Origin: Emydura subglobosa
Taxonomy: Eukaryota; Chordata; Testudines; Chelidae
Length of the DNA stretch: 64,000 nt
Assembly: GCA_007922225.1 (NCBI GenBank)
Contig: ML679970.1
Span: forward strand, 42,690,323-42,754,322
Direction of reading: 5' to 3'
The notes below the pieces were generated by a model. It was not told the origin of the DNA. It did not search any database and saw nothing but the letters and a program-made list of their open reading frames with translations. The stretch's first letter is position 1; the number at the start of each line of letters is the position of its first letter. Positions 32,831 to 44,723 of this stretch are shown here, one piece after another. The translations under genes were made by a program, and so were the position numbers.

Positions 32831-35315
32831 ACTTCCCTCCCCACCCTTATTAGTTAGAAAAGCTTTCCTAATATCTAACATAAATCTCCCTCAATGTAGA
32901 TTCAGCCTCTTACTACTTATCCTGCCATCAGTGGACATGGAGAACAATTGATCCTCTTTATAACAGCCCTCAACATATTTGAAAACTGTTATCAGGTCCC
33001 TCCTCAGTTACCTTTTCTTAAGACTAAACATGCCCTGTTTTTTAAAGCTTTCCTCAGAGGTCAGGTTTTCTACATCTTTTATCACTTCTGTTGCTGTCCT
33101 CTGGATTCTATCCAATTTGTCCACATCTTCCTAAAATGTGGCACCCAGAATTGGACACAGTACTCCCACTAAGGCCTCACCAGTGCCAAGTAGAGTGGGA
33201 CTATTACCTCCAGCATCTTACACATGACACGGCTGTTAATACACCCAAGAATGTCAGGGTTTTTTGCAACTACATCACATTGTTGACTCGTTTAATTTGT
33301 GACCCCCTGTAACCACCAGATCCATTTCAGCAGTACTACCACCTAACCAGTTATTCCCAATTTGTAGCTAAGCATTTGATTTTTCCTTCCGAAATGTAGA
33401 GTTTTGCACTTGTCTTTATTTAACTTCATCTTGTTGATTTCAGACCAGTTCTCTTTGTCAAGGTTGTTTTGAATTCTAATGCTGCCCTTCAAAGTGTTTG
33501 CAATCCCTCCCATCTTGGTATCATGCATAAGTTTTATGAACATACTCTCCTCCATTATCCAAGTTATTAGTGAAAATATTGAATAGTACTGGATCCAGGA
33601 CTAACTCCTGCAGGACTGCACTAGGGACATCCTTCCAGTTTGACAGGAATCACTGATAATTACTATTTGATTATGGTCTTTCAACCACTTGTGCACCCAA
33701 CTTGCAGTACTGTAATTTAATCGAGAGTACATTTCCCTAATTTGCTTATGAGAATGCCATGTGGGACTGTCAAAAGCCTTTATAAAATCACGATATATCA
33801 CATCTATTGCTTCCCCTCCTGTCGGATAGTCCAGAAATCTTTCAAAGAAGGAAATTAGGTTGGTTTGGCATTATTTGTTCTTGACAAATCCATGCTGGCT
33901 ATTCCTTATAACTCTGTTATCCTCTGGGTGAGTACAAACAGATTGTTTAATAATTTGTTCCAGTATTTTTCCAAATATTGAAATTAGGCTGACTGATTTA
34001 TAATTCCCCGTTCCTCTTTGCTCCACCTTTTTAAAGACAGGTACTATATTTGCCTTTCTCCAGTCTTCTGAGACCTCATCTGTCATCCATGAGTTCTTGA
34101 AGATAATTTGTAACAGTTCTAAGATTGCTTCAGCTAGTTCCGTGAGCATGCTAGAATGAATTTCCTCAGGCCTTGTTGACTTGAATTGCATCTAATTTAT
34201 CTAAATATTCTTTAACCTGTTATTCTCTATTTTGGCTTGGCTTCATTCCCTCTTGTTACTATTAATTGTGTTGAGTATTTGGTCACCATTAGCGTTTTTA
34301 GTGAAGACTGAAGTAAGTTAGGCTTTACATACCTCAGCCTTCTTGATGTCATCAGTTATTAGCTCTCCTTCCTCGCTAAACGGAGGACCTATACTTTTCT
34401 TTATCTTTCTCTTGTTCTGATGTAAAGAACCTTTTCTTATCGCCGTTTATGTTTCTTGGTGGGTATAACTTATTTTGTGCCTTAGCCTTTCTGATTTTGT
34501 CCTTACATGCTTGTGCTATTCTTTTGTACTCATCCTTAGCAGTTCATCCATGTTTCCACTTGTAGGATTCCTTTTTGATTTTCAGGTCATTAAAGAGCTC
34601 CTGATAGAGCCCTATTGGCCTCTTACTATTCTTACTATCTTCCCTTTGCATTGGGAGTTTGATGTTGTGCCTTTAATAGCATCTCTTTGAGAAACTGCTG
34701 GCTCTCCTGAACAACTTCATCCCTTCAATTTTGTTCCCATGGGACTTAAACTCAGAGAGCTTGTAGGTAGTGTGCTTTTTTGATGTACGTTGTCCTTATT
34801 CTGCTACTTTCATTCCTTTCTTAGAATCACGAAAAATCTATCATGATTACTTCATCCAAATTGCCTTCCACCTTCAGAATCGCAACCCATTCCTCTGGAA
34901 TCAAGCCCTCCATTACTACTAGATCTTGTGTTTTGGATATTTGTTCTAGAAATGCTTCTTCCACATCTTCTTCCTGATTTGGTCGTCTACTGTAGTCCTA
35001 CCGTGACATCATCCCTATTTTACCCAGGGACTGTTACTGCCCTGCCTCTTACCTCCTTCTGGAGCTCAGAACAAGTGTATATAAGTTTGAGGTATCATGT
35101 AATACCCTGCCTGTCCTTCCTGAACAAGCTGTACCCCTCTATGCAGATATGCCAGGCTTGAGATTTATCCCACCATGTCTGTGTTGCCAGTTAAGATGTA
35201 TTTTAGCTTGTGTACTAATACTTCCTGTTCTCATGTACGGAGACATCTAAGATGTTGAGCCGATTGCCCTGCTGATTTCCCTCTTCTTGCTTCTATGACT
35301 CAATTGTAATTTTTT

Positions 35316-36605
35316 ATGGATCTGGGGAACTACAGACCAGTCAGTTTCACCTCAGTCCCCGGAAAAATCGTGGAGCAGGTCCTCAAGGAATCCATTTTGA
35401 AGCACTTGGAAGAGAGGAAGGTGATCAGGAATAGTCAGCATGGATTCACCAAGGGCAAGTCATGCCTGACCAACCTGATTGCCTTTTATGATGAGATGAC
35501 TAGCTCCGTGGATGTGGGGAAAGCACTGGACGTGATATAACTTGACTTTAGCAAAGCTTTTGATATGGTCTCCCGCAGTATTCTTGCTAGCAAGTTACAG
35601 AAGTATGTGTTGTATAAATGGATTATAAGGTGGATATAAAACTGGTTAGATCATTGGGTTCAATGGGTAGTGATCAATGGCTTGATGTCTAGTTGGCAGC
35701 TGGTATCAAGCAGAGTGCCCTAGGGGTCGGTCCTAGGGCCAGTTTTGTTTAACATCTTCATTAATGATCTGGAGGATGGGGTAGATTGCACCCTCAGCAA
35801 GTTTGCAGATAACACGAAGCTGGGGGAAGTGGCAGGTACGCTGAAGGATAGGGATAGGATACAGCGTGACTTAGACAAATTGGAGGATGGGGCCAAAAGA
35901 AATCTGATGAGGTTCAACAAGGACAAGTGCAGAGTCCTGCACTTAGGATGGAAGAATCCCATGCACTGCTACAGACTGGGAACTGACTTCCTAGGCAGCA
36001 GTTCTGCAGAAAAGGACCTGGGAGTTACAGTGGACAAGAAGCTGTATGTGAGTTAACAGTGTGCCCTTGTTGCCAAGAAGGCTAACAGCATATTGGGCTG
36101 CATTAATAGGAGTATTGCCAGCAGATTGAGGGAAGTGATTATTCCCCTCTATTCCTCATTGATAAGACCACATATGGAATACTGTGTCCAGTTTTGGGCT
36201 CCCCACTACAGAAAGGTTGTGGACAAATTGGAGAAAGTCCAGCAGAGGGCAATGAAAATGATTAGAGGGCTGGAGCACATGACTTATGAGAAGCTGAGGG
36301 AAATGGGCTTATTTAGTCTGCAGAACAGAAGAGAAGAATGAGGGGAGATTTGTTAGTAACTTTCAACTACGTGAAGAGGGGCGCCAAAGAGGATGGAGCT
36401 AGGCTGTTCAGTGGTGACAGATGACAGAACTAGGAGCAGCGGTCTTAAGTTGCAGTGGGGAAGGTCTGGGTTGGAAATTAGGAAAATCTTTTTCACCAGG
36501 AGGGTGGTGAAGCACTGGAATGGGTTACCTAGGGAAGTGGTGGAATCTCCATCCTTAGAGGTTTTTAAGGTGCGGCTTGACAAAGCTCTGGCTGGGATGA
36601 TTTAG
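35316..36605 (+). pseudogene. Broken CR1 ORF2 (RT) remnants
   Basis: Open pieces at 35316-35540, 35745-36056, 36093-36341 and 36393-36605 are consecutive parts of one reverse transcriptase-containing ORF2, separated by stops and frameshifts. The FADD to FADN change hits a metal-binding Asp of the polymerase. The C-terminal piece matches 14821-15024 on the other strand almost residue for residue. Confidence 0.9.
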
Positions 36606-36683
36606 TTGGGGTTGGTCCTGGCTTCAGAAAGGGTTGGAATAGATGATCTCCTGAGGTCCGTCCCTAATCTAGGATTCTGTGTG
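35318..36683 (+). mobile_element. Younger CR1 LINE, plus strand, nested
   Basis: This 5'-truncated CR1 starts in the RT domain with [19 protein letters not shown]. It continues through [22 protein letters not shown] (with stops around it), [20 protein letters not shown] and [34 protein letters not shown], then LDKALAGMI, close ORF2. The 3' end is AGATGATCTCCTGAGGTCCG...AGGATTCTGTG. The RT catalytic box reads FADNTKLG instead of FADDxKLG, so the second catalytic Asp is lost. Several in-frame stops (for example at the GKALDVI/LDFS junction near 35540) make it inactive. Confidence 0.92.
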
Positions 36684-37170
36684 TGTCCCCCACCCTATTA
36701 GCCCTCTGTTAAAGTTGCCTTTCTTGTGTTTACCTGTGGGCTTTTGTCACCTGCCCCCTTTGAGCTTAGTTTAAAACCCTCCTTTCTCTATTGGTGGGTC
36801 AGTGTGCATAGATGTTCTTTTCCTTCTGGGTCAGGTGGACCCTATCTTGTCACAGGAATCCTTGTTCCCAGAACAGCATCCCATGGTTGCAGAAGCCGAA
36901 GTCCTCCCATTGTGACGCTATATGCTCAGCCATGTGTTTGTCTCCAGGATGCCTGTCTCTCTGCCTGGGCCTTACTCTCGACTGGGAGGATGGGTGAAAA
37001 TGCCAGCTGTCTTCCCCCCCACCCCTCCCTTCACCCTTGTTTCCAGAGCCCTGTAGTCACTGCTGATCTGCTCAAGGTCTTACCTGGCAGTATCATTAGT
37101 GCCCACAAGGGTGAACAGCATGGAGCAGACTTGTCCTGCTGTCCTTTAGGCCCAGAAGCAATAGCCTTGT

Positions 37171-38914
37171 GAGGAGTTGTTAAATTAATAGAATTAACTC
37201 CTGTAAGGGAGAGTCTACACTGGGAAAATATATGCCTGTAATTCTACTGTAGTGGTGTTCCACCTGTGTAGTAATGGTGGGGATGCCAATGTAAAGAGGG
37301 CTCTGGAATTTTTGACACTAACGAAAGCTTGCCTGAAGCAGGATTAGGTAACATGATGGTAAAAATACTTGCACCCTAGTCTACGCTACAACTTGCGTTC
37401 CCTTACTAAACTAGAGGAGAACTATGCCTTATTGAAGTGGTGAATCTGAAATTTCAGAGTATGCTGCCAAATCTGTTCAGATTCCAGAGCTTTAAACTCT
37501 GCTTCTACTTTCCCAAGGCTTTCCACACTATCCGGTTTCTGTTCTGCTGGCTGTTTTGGTTTTATACTCTGATGCCAAATAGTAGTCCCTTACTGAGTTC
37601 TGGAAATTGAATGACAGTGTGAAAGAACAAAAAAAAATATGGGTGATCAGAATGACCTGGCATATCCAAGGCCTTGGGATGCTGAGAACAGAAGTTCTGT
37701 TTATGCTCTCTGCTCAGTGTAGAGCACCTCGGATCTTACACCTGATTCATAAATCTGGTCATAATCCTATAAACTAGGAAAAATAACAGTGATTTCTAAA
37801 AGCTTGGATTCTAGGATATGTGCTCTCTGTGAAAAAGGGTAAGTTTCCAGCAAGCTATTAGAATGCTGTTAGGAGTGTTAACGTACAGCTGCTCCTCTGT
37901 CTAGGCATCTTATGACAGTAACTCTATCTTAATGCTATTCTCTAGCTCAATCTTTTCCTTGTGGGTTTGTGCGTTGGCTAGGATGAGCTCTAGTTCTGTT
38001 TTTCTGGAATAAAATCCTAAACTGCCGATAGAGGTCAAACATTTAGAAGGTTTTATTCTGGGATTCTTTATACATTAAGTTAATATTACCGACTTTTCAA
38101 ATTAGTCTTCAAAGTCTTCAAATTAGTGATTGAAAAAAAGCTTCTTTTCTGGGAATGTGTTACTGTCTCATGTAGCTAATGTTGTTTTCGCTATAGTTAA
38201 ACCTGTGGGTTTCTTGTATGATCATAGCTGGCTCCTGAATTGCTAGCACACAAGCAGTATAAATACTCTTCCCTTCTCAAGGAACTTAAAGACTCAGTCT
38301 CTGTAAAGACTCTAAGTGTCTTACTCATGGTCACTTCAGCCAATCTGTGGCAGAGTCAAGATTGCAAACCTTCTGCTTAGTAGGATATTTTAAAGAATTT
38401 CCAAGTGATGCTACACCAGTTCAGCTGCTGCGCTAGGAGATGCAGTGTAGACAGGTTTCCTATAGCTGGAGGTGTTTTTAGCACAAGGTCAGTTAAACCT
38501 GTTGAGGAGTAGGTCTAATTGACACATCGATTTAAAAATACCAGAAGATGATAGAGACTGCTGCAACTGAGCTGCTGGTAGTGCTGGTGGAAACTTCTCT
38601 AAAATTCTCTACTCTAGACCTAGTAGTTTGGGGAAAGGTCCAGGCCAACTTACAGGTGTCACAGCAGAAGTGGGCCTTAAGAAGGGATCTCTTTCCCATG
38701 AGGCATTCTAAGTTAGTCAGTAGCCATATACTATTATAGTAAGTCCTTGTGTATTCAGTGGCCATGTAATCAACCCCTTGCTTTACAGATTTGTGCTCCA
38801 GAATCCAAATTTTGTCTTGAAAACAAAAATAATTTTATATAGCCTCTGCTTATGAATAAAAGCCTTCAATACAAACTGAAAGTAACTGATACAGTCCTGT
38901 CCACAGGAGTCCAC
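37171..38914. other. AT-rich stretch with possible old MITE fragments
   Basis: No gene is seen. At 37208-37400 (GAGAGTCTACACTGG ... CTAGTCTACGCTACA) and at 38405-38460 (GCAGTGTAGACAGGTTTCC) there are TCTACAC-type motifs like those of the Harbinger-like elements elsewhere. No paired ends could be fixed. Confidence 0.4.
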
Positions 38915-40262
38915 AAGCAGCCAAAAGAGCTAATGTGATTTTGGGATGCATAAACAAGGAAATCTCTAGTAGGAGCAGAGAGGTTATTTTAATACCTCTG
39001 TATTTTACTCCTGGTGCAGCTGCTGGTAGAATAGTGTGTCCAGAATTCAAGAAATATGTTGATAAATTGAAGAGTTCAGAGAAGAGTCGTGAGCATGATA
39101 AAGGATTAGAAAACATGCCCTATAGTGATAGATTCAAGGAGCTCAATCTATGTATTTTTAACAAAGAGATGGTTAAGGGGTGACTTGTTTACAGTCTATA
39201 AGTATACACCTGGTGAACAAATATTTAATAATGAGCTCTTCAGTCTAGCAGAGAAAGGTATAACACGATCCAGTGGCTGGAAGTTGAAACTAGACAAATT
39301 CAGATAGGAAATAAGGTGTAAATTTTTAACAGAGTAATTAACCATTGGAACAATTTGCCTATAGTCATGGTGGAGTCTCCATCACAGATAATTTTTAAAT
39401 CACGACTGGATGTTTCTCTCAAAGATCTGCTTTAGGAATTGTTTTGGGGAAGTGTCATGGAGTCACTGGTTCTGATCTAAGGTTCAGCCTGTAACCAGTC
39501 TCTTGGGAGTGACAACTTGAGCCCCGATGACCCACATAGTTCCGCAGGTGCAGGCCTGAGGCCTCCAAGACCAGCAAATGCTGTCTCCTGCCATGGACAA
39601 TGCAGCCAAGCCAGAGTCCTGAAGGATGCTTGTGCTGTAGCTCTCAGTATTTGCACTGACACAAGCAGCCTTTTCAGAACACGGGAGCTAGTTACTAGTC
39701 ACCTTGCTACAGAATCTTATAGTCCTTATCTTAGCAAAGTGAGGCAGAAGTTAAGACATAGTCCATGCTGGCCAGCCAAGCTGTAATGGTCTCCATCTCC
39801 TGCTCTCTCCTCCGTCCCTTTGTCTCCAAGCTCTGGGCTCCTGAGTCCCTGACACCCCGTCCCCTGACATCTTGTTTCCCAGCTCACCTGACAAGGCCGG
39901 CCTGCCAGGGTTTCCTGCTGTCAGATGTCCACTGTTTGGTTGTTGAGATGTCTTTATCTTGCTGTGACCCTCTGTTTATTTGGGTTGGTTTGAGCCAGTT
40001 CTTTAATTACTCTAGTCATTCCACCCAGATGACACACACACACAAACGTCCTGTCCCCTGTGCTATTCCGGGGCAGTGCGCACACTTTTGCACCCACTGG
40101 GTAACAAAGCAGTGTACAGAGGGAAACTTGAGGTATGTCTAGAATTCATAAAAATAATATAGACAATTCCCACTTTGTCACAGGAAGTTTTCTGGCCTGT
40201 GCTGTGCAGGAGGTGAGACTAGATGATCATAATGCTTCCTTGTGGCCTTAGAATCTATGAAA
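38915..40262 (+). mobile_element. Old CR1 LINE, plus strand, split by a solo LTR
   Basis: The left part (38915-39452) encodes late ORF2 remnants: ANVILGCINKEISSRSREVI, then FKKYVDKLKSSEKS, then LDVSLKDLL. The CR1 resumes at 40183/40188 with TTTTCTGGCCTGTGCTGTGC, then AGGAGGTGAGACTAGATGAT, and ends with CTTAGAATCTATGAAAATC, the normal CR1 tail. Between the two halves lies the 730-bp LTR. Joining the flanks gives the uninterrupted CR1 order. Confidence 0.85.
39453..40182. mobile_element. Solo LTR (730 bp) with 5-bp target duplication
   Basis: The element starts TGTCATGGAGTC and ends CCACTTTGTCACA, so it has the TG...CA ends of an LTR and a short imperfect inverted terminus. It is flanked on both sides by the identical 5-mer GGAAG (39448-39452 and 40183-40187), and the host CR1 reads continuously across a single copy. 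It has no internal coding region, so it is what remains after recombination between two LTRs of a retrovirus-like or Gypsy-type element. A 5-bp duplication fits either; I cannot choose from sequence alone. No second copy was noticed in the window. Confidence 0.82.
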
Positions 40263-41289
40263 ATCTACAAGAACTGCCTGAAAACATACTGCTCTGAAAA
40301 TCCCATTGAGAGTGGATATGTGAACTTTGTGTGTGAGAGAGACTCAGAATTTCCAGTCTTTACAGCCAGTAACACTGCTGTAGTTGGCAGCAGGTCGGGG
40401 TGAGTCAGTTCACTCCAAAGCTAATCTAAACTATCTAAATCTGTACTTTTATATGCCAGCAAATTTGCACCATTGTTTGTTAACTTAATGTGTAATGTGG
40501 TGCCTCATGGATTATTGTGTAGTGCTCAGAAGTGTGCTAAGTACTGCACAAGATATATGCATGCCCCTGCCTGCCCTTGAGAGCTGGCACACAAAGGGTG
40601 GATTTGACAGCTAAGTGAGGAATAATAGTGGGGGTGAGGGAAAGGACTCAGGCAGTAGTCATATGAGGGTTTTACTCCTTTTAGGCGAGTGTACTTCCAG
40701 GTTGGTTCAGGGTTTGTCAGTGTGGACACTAATTTCTCCTAAATGGTGCTGCAGAAGTTAGATTTTAGAAGTGATTTGGATGAAGAGAGGGTGATAAATC
40801 TTACTTTTCTCTTGCCATCTAAAGGACAGTGTCTGGCAAACAGACCTTAAGACGCTGAGGGAACACAGGTCCTGAGAGTCTGTGACAGCCATCGGTAGGC
40901 ATCTCCTTTCTGTCTCAGGGCTACACATCTGCTGAAGATTGCAGGAAAATATGTATAGTGATAAGTATATGCTGTGGTAATTATGGACTGTAGCATAATG
41001 TTGCATGCACACGTGGGGGCAGAATTAAGGATACACAGGTGACACTAACTGGTAATTCCTAATTCTTGGGTGCTGAACATGTAACTTTAGCATTCTCTTA
41101 ATGTAGTTTTTATGCAGTCATTTGTGTGTTTTTGTTAGGGCCCCAGGTGTACAGGCTCTGCTACTGTCACTTGCTTTGATAGATTTTACCCAGTGATGCA
41201 CTGTCTTGAATACTAGGGTCTAGACTTTAAAGATAAAGTCTAATCTTGTCAAAGAAATAATGGATTACTAGGAATAAATATTCACCCTT
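40263..41289. other. AT-rich stretch without identified features
   Basis: I see no gene, RNA or clear mobile element. Open frames are short and without motifs. Confidence 0.45.
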
Positions 41290-41478
41290 TTCAGAAGTGC
41301 GTGCTCTGGATGCCTTTCAACCTCTGACTGCCAGAATCTGGGACTGGGTAACAGGATGGATCATTCGATATTCTGTTCTGTTCATTTCCTCTGAAGAATC
41401 CAGCATTGGCCTGTGCTGGAACACAGGATGCTTGGCTAGATGGACCATTGATCTGACCCATTGTGGCCGTTCTGATGA
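41290..41478 (+). mobile_element. CR1/L3-like LINE 3' end
   Basis: CCTCTGACTGCCAGAATCTG, GGACTGGGTAACAGGATGGA, then GGCTAGATGGACCATTGATC and TGACCCATTGTGGCCGTTCT form a familiar reptile/bird LINE 3' end. The tail GCTAGATGGACCATTGGTCTG...GGCCGTTCT is characteristic. There is no coding part. Whether it belongs to CR1 or the related L3 branch cannot be settled here. Confidence 0.65.
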
Positions 41479-42272
41479 AGCCTTAAACAGCACTTTTGTG
41501 AAACTGTTCTTTCTTGTATGGAAAATGCCCCTTATGTCCATTGTCAGTGAGAAGGCATTCATCACTCCAGTCCCATGTAACTTTCATCCATGGTTAGCTG
41601 TGGGTCCAAGCTCTCTGTTGCTAGTAGATGGGGTTGGTATGACTGTTCACTTAGTATGTAGAAATGAGTTCCTGTGCTTATGTTGGCTAATTTAGCATTT
41701 GGAAGGGTTTGATAAAGAATAAGGTAGGTCCTAGATAGGAAGGAGCCCCTCCATATTCCATGTGATCCAAAAGTAGAACATCAAAGGAAGGTTCCATTGG
41801 AACCGAATTGGCTTCTCCGTTTGCAGTAACGTTGGCCAAAGTATTCAAAAACAACCTAACATCTGGCTCCTAAGCCCAGATTTAGGTGCATAACCATGGG
41901 GTTTTCAACAGTGCTTAAGTTAAGAGTACAGTTCTCGTTCAAGTCAATGGTATTTTTGCTTCTAAATCACTTAAGCCATTTCCACACACACCCAACACCT
42001 TCAAGGCAGTCTCCAAGCGGAATGGCTTCAAGAACGGTGAACTTGTGGACGGGGCAGCTGGGCTGCCTCAGGTTCATGTTGAAGAAAAGCAGAATCCTCT
42101 TTTCAGTGCTGAAAAGATGGCTCTGTTCTGCTGCCTTAAATGATGATATCCAGGAGGAAAGGGAAAATGTATTGTGTTCTCTTCTCCCTCTCCAGGCAGG
42201 TGAGGCCCAGGTTGAGAAAATGTGCCCTTTGAAGGCCTGAATTTGATATTAGCAAGCTTGTTTATTGGCCAT
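41479..42272. other. AT-rich stretch without identified features
   Basis: No gene or repeat is recognised. It ends at the left border of an LTR. Confidence 0.4.
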
Positions 42273-42330
42273 TGTGATGGAGTGAGGGAATTTTCTTACA
42301 TTCTTAATGGTTTGTGCAAAGAGGGTGTGA

Positions 42331-43061
42331 GGCCTTGTCTACACTACAAAGATAAGTTGATCTATGTTAGGTTGACTTACAGACATCGTGTTAATTACTG
42401 CAGTGGCTGAAGTCTGTACTAACCTCCTTGAGTCAGTGTTGTGCATCCTCACCAGGATGACCTTCCATTGACCTACGAGGGGCAGTGTGAGGGGCTGAGA
42501 GCCTGGTCTCTCAGCTCTGTTGGCAGCTCCCTGCTGGAAGCTCATTTGACCCACAGGCTTCTAGTGGGCTGCCTCCTGCCCCTGTTCCCCACGGGGGAAG
42601 CCACCCGGGACTTCTCGTCCCTGGGGTTTGAGGTCCAGCTGCCCCGGCTTCTTGTCCTTCCTGCCAGCTCCCAGTTTCCCATGGTTAAGTGTGAAATTGA
42701 CAAGGCTGCCCAGCTCTGGTGGGGAGTGGGTGGAGAAGCTGACTGAAGCTTCTGCCCTCCCTGTTCCCTGCCAGGAGCTGGGGTCCAACCACTCAGCTCT
42801 CCAGGGGAGCAGAGGGCCACTGGTCTCTAGCTGTCCAGTTTTCTTGTCAATTTCATGGACCACAACCAACAGCTGATGTAAGGAAGGCAGTGTCTACACT
42901 GATACCACCTTGTCCTATCTACGCCAACATAAGCCCTATACCTCTCATTGAGGTGGTTTTCTTATGTCAGCATAGCAGGGGAGTTACATCAGTGGCAGGA
43001 GCATTTCAATGTGTAAACCTCCAGAGTTTTGTCGACAAAACAGTGTAGTGTAGACCAGCCC
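42331..43061. mobile_element. Harbinger-like non-autonomous DNA transposon, copy 1
   Basis: The ends are GGCCTTGTCTACACTA and TAGTGTAGACCAGCCC (reverse complement GGGCTGGTCTACACTA), with TGA on both sides as a 3-bp target duplication. It shares its end regions with 57253-58074: GATCTATGTTAGGTTGACTT versus AACATAGGTTGATTTACAGC, and TTATGTCAGCATAGCAGGGG versus TTATGTCGGCATAGCAGGGG. It has no transposase, and the middle is GC-rich and differs between the copies. The 3-bp duplication and GG-start ends point to PIF/Harbinger. It sits inside an LTR. Confidence 0.7.
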
Positions 43062-43225
43062 TGAGACTGTTTCCCTATGTGTGGCTTGTTTAACAAGGTG
43101 GTGGGAGAGGGTGTTGTTGCAGAGGACCAGGTGTGATTTTTTGTCTAGCAGGCTGGACCCCAGACAACAGCCTGGACACTGGAACTTAGCAACCAGTGAC
43201 CCAAAGGCTGCCCCATCTTGGAAGC

Positions 43226-43533
43226 CAGCCGGTTCTGGCCAGTGGGAGGACAAAGGAGTGGAGGGAAGAGGGCCTCTGGTCATCTGGAAGGCAGACGCAG
43301 CCGGTTCTGGCCAGTGGGGACACAGGATGGACTAGAAGGGGCCCAGGTGCTTTGTTTACCCAGGAAAGGAGGACAACAAAGGAGGGGCTTTGTGGGGAGG
43401 TGATAAAAGGGTGGTGGGGAAAAGAGCAGCCTGGGCCCATCGGGACTAGGGTTGGCCCAGTTGGACGATGCTGAGACTTTTCAACCTGAGAGGCTCTGTG
43501 AACTTCCTGTGCTGTGTTCAGAGGTTCAGTAAA
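43226..43533 (+). promoter_or_regulatory. LTR-borne promoter elements and poly(A) signal
   Basis: Within the LTR lie a 72-bp-spaced direct repeat of CAGCCGGTTCTGGCCAGTGG, GATAAAAG about 85 bp downstream of the second copy, and AGTAAA at 43528. Their order (enhancer, TATA, poly(A) signal) predicts rightward transcription starting near 43430 and, in the original element, cleavage shortly after 43545. Confidence 0.45.
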
Positions 43534-43736
43534 CCCTTCTGTTTTATGCTGGCTGAGAGTTACTGCAGTCTAGAGATCAGGGTTGCATTGTTCCCTCTGG
43601 GTGTGTCCAGAGCGAGTGGGCCCCCTGAGGGGGATCACAACAGAGACAGGCCTGCTGAAGGCTCAGAGAGAGAGGGCTCCAGGAGGTGGAGGATTAAGCC
43701 CAAGAGAGACTATGAGCACCAAGAAGGGCCATCACA

Positions 43737-44452
43737 CTGAAGATGTTTAGCCCTGTCTCAGGGCTGACCCCAAGCACAGGGAGAGGCTGATGAGTATATA
43801 ATTAGCAACTTTCAAATCAAGGAAACTGCAGGCACAAAAGATGGCTGCCTCCCAGCTTGGGGAGTGAAAGGAGGGTCCCGTCACCACTACAAAGACCTTG
43901 CTCTGAGGAGTCCTGGCTAAATGGAGGTGAAGAGAATTTGCTTTCTAAAGAAATGGGGGGCAGAGTCAGATCAAAGTATTTACACCCAGGCTTAATGTCT
44001 TGCTGCTTTGGCTTTGAAGCAAAATGCAAACTGAACTGATTTGCAAAAACTTTCAAAGGCGAACAATTGTCCCATTTACAGTACTCCCTTCCCCTTCCCC
44101 CCCTTACTGGAAAGGAATTTGCCTTGTTCCTGTGGACATGAATGCTATTCTGTTTGGTAGACTGCAGTTTTCCTGAGGACCTGCACTGAGGCTCTTACAC
44201 TTGAATTCTTTGGGTGTGGCTATCTGAAGTTCCTGGGATTGAACAGAAGCATACCAGGAGCAAAACGTATTTCCAGGGCAGCTGGTTGGTGCTATTTGCT
44301 ACCTGTAGTCTGAAAGGAAACTTGTGTCTTGCTATGAAGTGCTCTTTGGACAGTGTGGTGTTTCCTGAGCAAGTAGTATTTAGCATGCTGTGCTCGGTTC
44401 ATTTTCCTGTGTTTCACTAGTGCTTTTCATCCCAGGTGGCTGTACTGTAAGG
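43737..44452. other. Stretch without identified features
   Basis: No gene or recognised repeat. Confidence 0.4.
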
Positions 44453-44723
44453 CAGGGGTTCCCAAAAAATTCTGTAGTGTGGACCACATCTTTGTAGGTG
44501 TTAGAAGCTGCTTTTCCCTCTATTCACATTCACACATTGTGGCAACTGAATGCCTACGTGGAAAAGTAACATGAAATATTTAATATATTTAGCTGCCTTT
44601 AAAGCTGTTTAATGGCTGGAAATAAAGAGAAGCCAACACTAGCTGCGTAGCCTGTTCTCCACGGTCTGCCAGCAGGTGCTTGAATGGACCACTAGTGGTC
44701 AACAGATTATCTGGGAACTTCTG
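44453..44723. mobile_element. hAT-type MITE (271 bp), copy 1
   Basis: It starts CAGGGGTTCCCAAAAAATT and ends ATTATCTGGGAACTTCTG, whose reverse complement CAGAAGTTCCCAGATAAT mirrors the start. CAGNGGTTC-type ends are characteristic of hAT elements. The 8-bp flanks are CTGTAAGG and CTATAAAG (6 of 8 identical), consistent with an aged 8-bp target duplication. No coding capacity. A partial relative lies at 46142-46280. Confidence 0.72.

Larger units (their letters stand above)
32592..37170 (-). mobile_element. Long minus-strand CR1 LINE, hosting two later CR1 insertions
   Basis: Reading right to left, an old CR1 can be followed from ORF1 to its 3' tail. The ORF1 esterase-like segment lies at about 36850-37170, where the minus strand gives TLVGTNDTAR, a stop, then DLEQISSDYRALET; GTND is part of the esterase active-site block of CR1 ORF1. 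Next come sequence around 34900-35300, the endonuclease-RT linker at 34400-34720, RT pieces at 33871-34191 (WRKANIVPVFKKVEQRGTGN), 33601-33801 (YRDFIKAFDSPTWHS) and 33343-33555, and the 3' end at 32592 (TCATAGAATCATAAAAATG). A plus-strand CR1 (35318-36683) and a short minus-strand CR1 tail (32754-32830) lie inside it. Frames are broken throughout. Confidence 0.82.
42273..43736 (+). mobile_element. LTR (solo) interrupted by a Harbinger-like element
   Basis: The outer ends are TGTGATGG (42273) and CCATCACA (43736), exact inverted complements beginning TG and ending CA, as expected for an LTR. After removal of the inner element (42331-43061) about 730 bp remain. The inner order fits U3-R-U5. A 20-bp block CAGCCGGTTCTGGCCAGTGG is repeated 72 bp apart (43226 and 43298), a TATA-like GATAAAAG lies at 43402-43409 and a variant poly(A) signal AGTAAA at 43528-43533. 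Then comes a U5-like GTTGCATTGTTCCCTCTGGG. I could not match a target duplication (GCCAT left, CTGAA right), so the outer borders remain provisional. Confidence 0.6.
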
